64,000 bases of DNA from Acidobacteriota bacterium (GTDB lineage Bacteria; Acidobacteriota; Terriglobia; Terriglobales; Acidobacteriaceae), in NCBI GenBank assembly GCA_021813745.1, contig JAKAJO010000098.1:1-64000 (forward strand), given 5' to 3'. The notes below the pieces were generated by a model. The model searched no databases and had not been told where the DNA came from. It saw only the letters and a list, made by a program, of their open reading frames with translations. Made by a program: the position numbers and the translations under genes. Below, in pieces: positions 62,228 to 64,000 of the stretch (positions are counted from its first letter, which is position 1; every line of letters begins with the position of its first letter).

Positions 62228-63278
62228 CCGTCTCCTCCTGTTGGATCGGCGTTTCGGTCAGCTTCAGCGTTCGTCCGTTGGCGTAGACCAGCCGCAGTTC
62301 GTTGGCCCACCGCTCGCGGTGATGGACAATTTCGCTTTCCTCGTCGTGCTCGACGAAGGTGGTGACATGCTTGACCGACCGCCAGCGCGCAATGTGCCGG
62401 TCGTCGCCCTGGCCGAAGACGCCATTCAGCAGGCCCGCCGTGCAGAGCAGTCCGACATGGCCTCCATGCAGGGGCGTGATCGGCCGCCCGGTGGCTACTT
62501 CCTCGTGTGGAGCAAGAAATGGCATCACCTGCTTCCACGCGCCGGAGTGCGGCAACAGGTCTTCAAGCAGGTCGTAAGGCAGGCCGCGATAACTGAGCGC
62601 CGTTTCGCCTGAGGGCGGGACTTGATACGGCTCGCAGGCATCGGGAGCCAACTCCGGTAACTCCTGATAGCTGCCGTAGCGGCCGATGCGCTGCAAATGG
62701 CGCTTGTTCGCATCAATGGCCGAGCCGCGCACGTTCGCGCGCACGCCAAGCACGGCAATCTGCCGGAAGCGTACCGACGCCTCATCGGTCATGCGGAAGA
62801 CATTGAGTTGCGAGAAGTGCGAACTCAACAGGCCCGCGCAGTCCATCAACCGCTCAAACGGAATGACCGTCGCCAGTACGCCGTCCATAACGAGCCAGCG
62901 ATAGGTGTGATCGAGAAACAGCCGCTCCATGCGGTTGTTCGCGGCCAAATTTATTCCGGGGCCAATCTCGGAGTCGTAGGGCGGATTCAGATAGAGCAGC
63001 GAAAAGGACTCCGGCTTGGCGATAGCGTCGAAGGCATTGCCCTGGATGGTCTCGATGCCTTTCGATTGAGCGATCGCCGCCCGCTCGGCATCGAGTTCGA
63101 CGCCGTAGCGATGCACCTCCGTGTCTTGCGTGATGATTTCAAGTGCCGTTCCTTGCCCGACACAGGGATCAACGACCGACGCCGGACCGGCAAACTCAAG
63201 CAGTGCGCGAAGCCGCGCGGCCTCGCCTTCGGGAAGCGGGTAAAAGCCCATCTTCAACCGTGCCGCGTTCCTGGCCAT
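62193..63278 (-). CDS. DUF6094-type DNA methyltransferase
   Basis: A 361-residue class I methyltransferase with motif I SVVDPCVGQGTALEII (about 34-49), motif II YGVELDAERAAIA, GNAF, and catalytic LLYLNPPYDSE. NPPY indicates N6-adenine or N4-cytosine DNA methylation. The C-terminal half holds no nuclease motif, so probably an orphan methylase protecting the element. ATG 63278 with CGGAGG upstream; the frame runs on to 63455 but overlaps the divergent promoter region. Confidence 0.85.
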   Translation of the reverse strand: MARNAARLKMGFYPLPEGEAARLRALLEFAGPASVVDPCVGQGTALEIITQDTEVHRYGVELDAERAAIAQSKGIETIQGNAFDAIAKPESFSLLYLNPPYDSEIGPGINLAANNRMERLFLDHTYRWLVMDGVLATVIPFERLMDCAGLLSSHFSQLNVFRMTDEASVRFRQIAVLGVRANVRGSAIDANKRHLQRIGRYGSYQELPELAPDACEPYQVPPSGETALSYRGLPYDLLEDLLPHSGAWKQVMPFLAPHEEVATGRPITPLHGGHVGLLCTAGLLNGVFGQGDDRHIARWRSVKHVTTFVEHDEESEIVHHRERWANELRLVYANGRTLKLTETPIQQEETDAECAPAARAA

Positions 63279-63354
63279 GGTTCCTCCGTGGGCGATAAGC
63301 CGATGAGTGTGAGTTGGTTGGTATATTCTTCGAGGGGGAGTGCTCAAGCGCACC

Positions 63355-63504
63355 ATGGTGAAAGATATTCTTGCCGCAATTGACTCCGAGATCGCGACCC
63401 TCGAACAGGCCAGGGCTCTACTGAGCGCATCGGGCACAGTGGTCGCCAAGCGCAAACCCGGTCGGCCGGTTAAGGTTGCAACTGCTGTTGCTCCGAAGGT
63501 TTAG
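63355..63504 (+). CDS. AT-hook small protein, first part
   Basis: A 49-residue protein, MVKDILAAIDSEIATLEQARALLS followed by KRKPGRPVKV, an AT-hook (GRP core). It matches the N-terminal part of small acidobacterial DNA-binding proteins which usually continue into a basic C-terminal SxEARxRIxxAQxxRWA helix. That helix is present in another frame at 63525. So it may be the 5' piece of a frameshifted gene. Confidence 0.55.
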   Translation: MVKDILAAIDSEIATLEQARALLSASGTVVAKRKPGRPVKVATAVAPKV

Positions 63505-63524
63505 AAGGCAAGGAAGCGCCGCAG

Positions 63525-63662
63525 ATGAGCGCGGAGGCGCGGAGGCGCATCCGCCAAGCGCAGATCAAGCGTTGGGCCGCGTTGAATGCTCTCAAGACGA
63601 ACATGAACGCCACGGTTGCGCCAATGCCCAAAGTGAAGAAAAAGGCAGCAGAGGCTGCTTGA
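63525..63662 (+). pseudogene. AT-hook protein, detached C-terminal part
   Basis: A 45-codon frame starting MSAEARRRIRQAQIKRWAAL and ending KVKKKAAEAA. This is the standard C-terminal helix of the small AT-hook protein family, but it lies in a different frame from the N-terminal half ending at 63504. A ribosome site for independent expression is not evident. Confidence 0.45.
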
Positions 63663-63739
63663 TTGGATAGGGAACTTCGGGTCAAGCAAAGAGGCACAAA
63701 CGCCTGAGATGGTCACTGGAAGAGAGGAGTCGATATCCG

Positions 63740-64000
63740 ATGAGCTCTGAACGTAAACATGGACGAGTGCTAGGAGCGGCATTCCTTTTGCAGGCCACGA
63801 CTTCGCTTGCTGGCGGAATCATGCTCGAATTCTTTTTGCTTGTGCCCAGAAATATTGAGGCAACAATGACAAGGATTGCCGGGCATCCCGCCTTGATGCG
63901 AGTTGACATTTTGGACGAGATGGTAACTGCGGGCGGAGTGATCTGGCTCGGAGCGATCCTATTCTCAAAGTTGCGCGCCCATGGCGAAACGGTGGCCAGG
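63740..64000 (+). CDS. DUF4386-like membrane protein, 3'-truncated by window edge
   Basis: The visible 87 residues (GRVLGAAFLLQATTSLAGGIMLEFFL, MRVDILDEMVTAGGVIWLGAILFSKLRAHG) show two hydrophobic helices and the general layout of DUF4386 membrane proteins. The start ATG follows AGAGAGGAG with a spacing of about ten bases. Function unknown; the rest is outside the window. Confidence 0.6.
   Translation, partial: MSSERKHGRVLGAAFLLQATTSLAGGIMLEFFLLVPRNIEATMTRIAGHPALMRVDILDEMVTAGGVIWLGAILFSKLRAHGETVAR

Noticed and set aside
1-64000. CRISPR arrays, tRNA or rRNA genes
   Set aside because: No regularly spaced repeats and no cloverleaf or rRNA sequence were recognised on either strand.

Overview
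The window looks like part of an Acidobacteriota (Terriglobia-type) genome. This is inferred from the mix of families, not from a marker gene: DUF5818-like secreted proteins, Met/Gly-rich lipoproteins of the DUF4382/DUF5666 kind, porin-cytochromes, many RND pumps, and a large PRTRC-type accessory region. No rRNA, tRNA or CRISPR array was seen.

Layout. (1) 1-9267, plus strand: a metal/redox block. It holds the 3' part of a CusA/CzcA-type RND pump, a TPR protein, a lytic transglycosylase, a DUF2318-like Cys-rich membrane protein, two small secreted proteins, a mono-heme cytochrome/beta-barrel protein, a diheme cytochrome c and a Met-rich lipoprotein. (2) 9325-16913, minus strand: a cysteine desulfurase behind a truncated PAP2-like gene, then a complete tripartite RND efflux operon. 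(3) 17102-20317: one 1071-residue protein joining an MtrA-like decaheme cytochrome to an MtrB-like outer-membrane barrel. Crp/Fnr-type palindromes lie upstream of this gene and of two genes in block 1. (4) 20.6-22.0 kb: gene relics and a sigma-factor/zinc-finger pair. (5) 22.4-38.9 kb: a defence and mobility island. It has a DUF1016 nuclease gene split by TAG, an XRE/nucleotidyltransferase pair with a palindromic operator, an HNH nuclease, a tyrosine recombinase, an unusual kinase / unknown protein / winged-helix nuclease cluster, a restriction-modification operon (two methylase subunits plus a GIY-YIG-helicase), and an MNT-HEPN pair whose HEPN gene is split by TAG. (6) 39.0-41.4 and 48.9-63.7 kb: the backbone of a PRTRC-type element. 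It carries Gp157, RNase HI, VWA/metallopeptidase, MoxR ATPase, PRTRC proteins E, ThiF, B, F and C, a large helicase and a DUF6094-like methyltransferase, with AbiE and a PIN-type toxin-antitoxin pair as cargo. (7) 41.9-48.8 kb: a segment of different content that interrupts this backbone. It contains a nucleoside phosphorylase, an ArsR-rhodanese regulator, a sulfide:quinone-oxidoreductase-like flavoprotein, a DsrE protein, a methyltransferase, a second cysteine desulfurase and an IS110 element.

Most notable points: an in-frame TGA exactly where the sulfide:quinone-oxidoreductase-like protein should have a conserved Cys, with 57 family-like residues continuing after it (Sec candidate or nonsense mutation); the decaheme-porin fusion; the uncharacterised kinase/TIM-like/nuclease cluster; and two toxin or nuclease genes each interrupted by a single in-frame TAG with an intact frame beyond.
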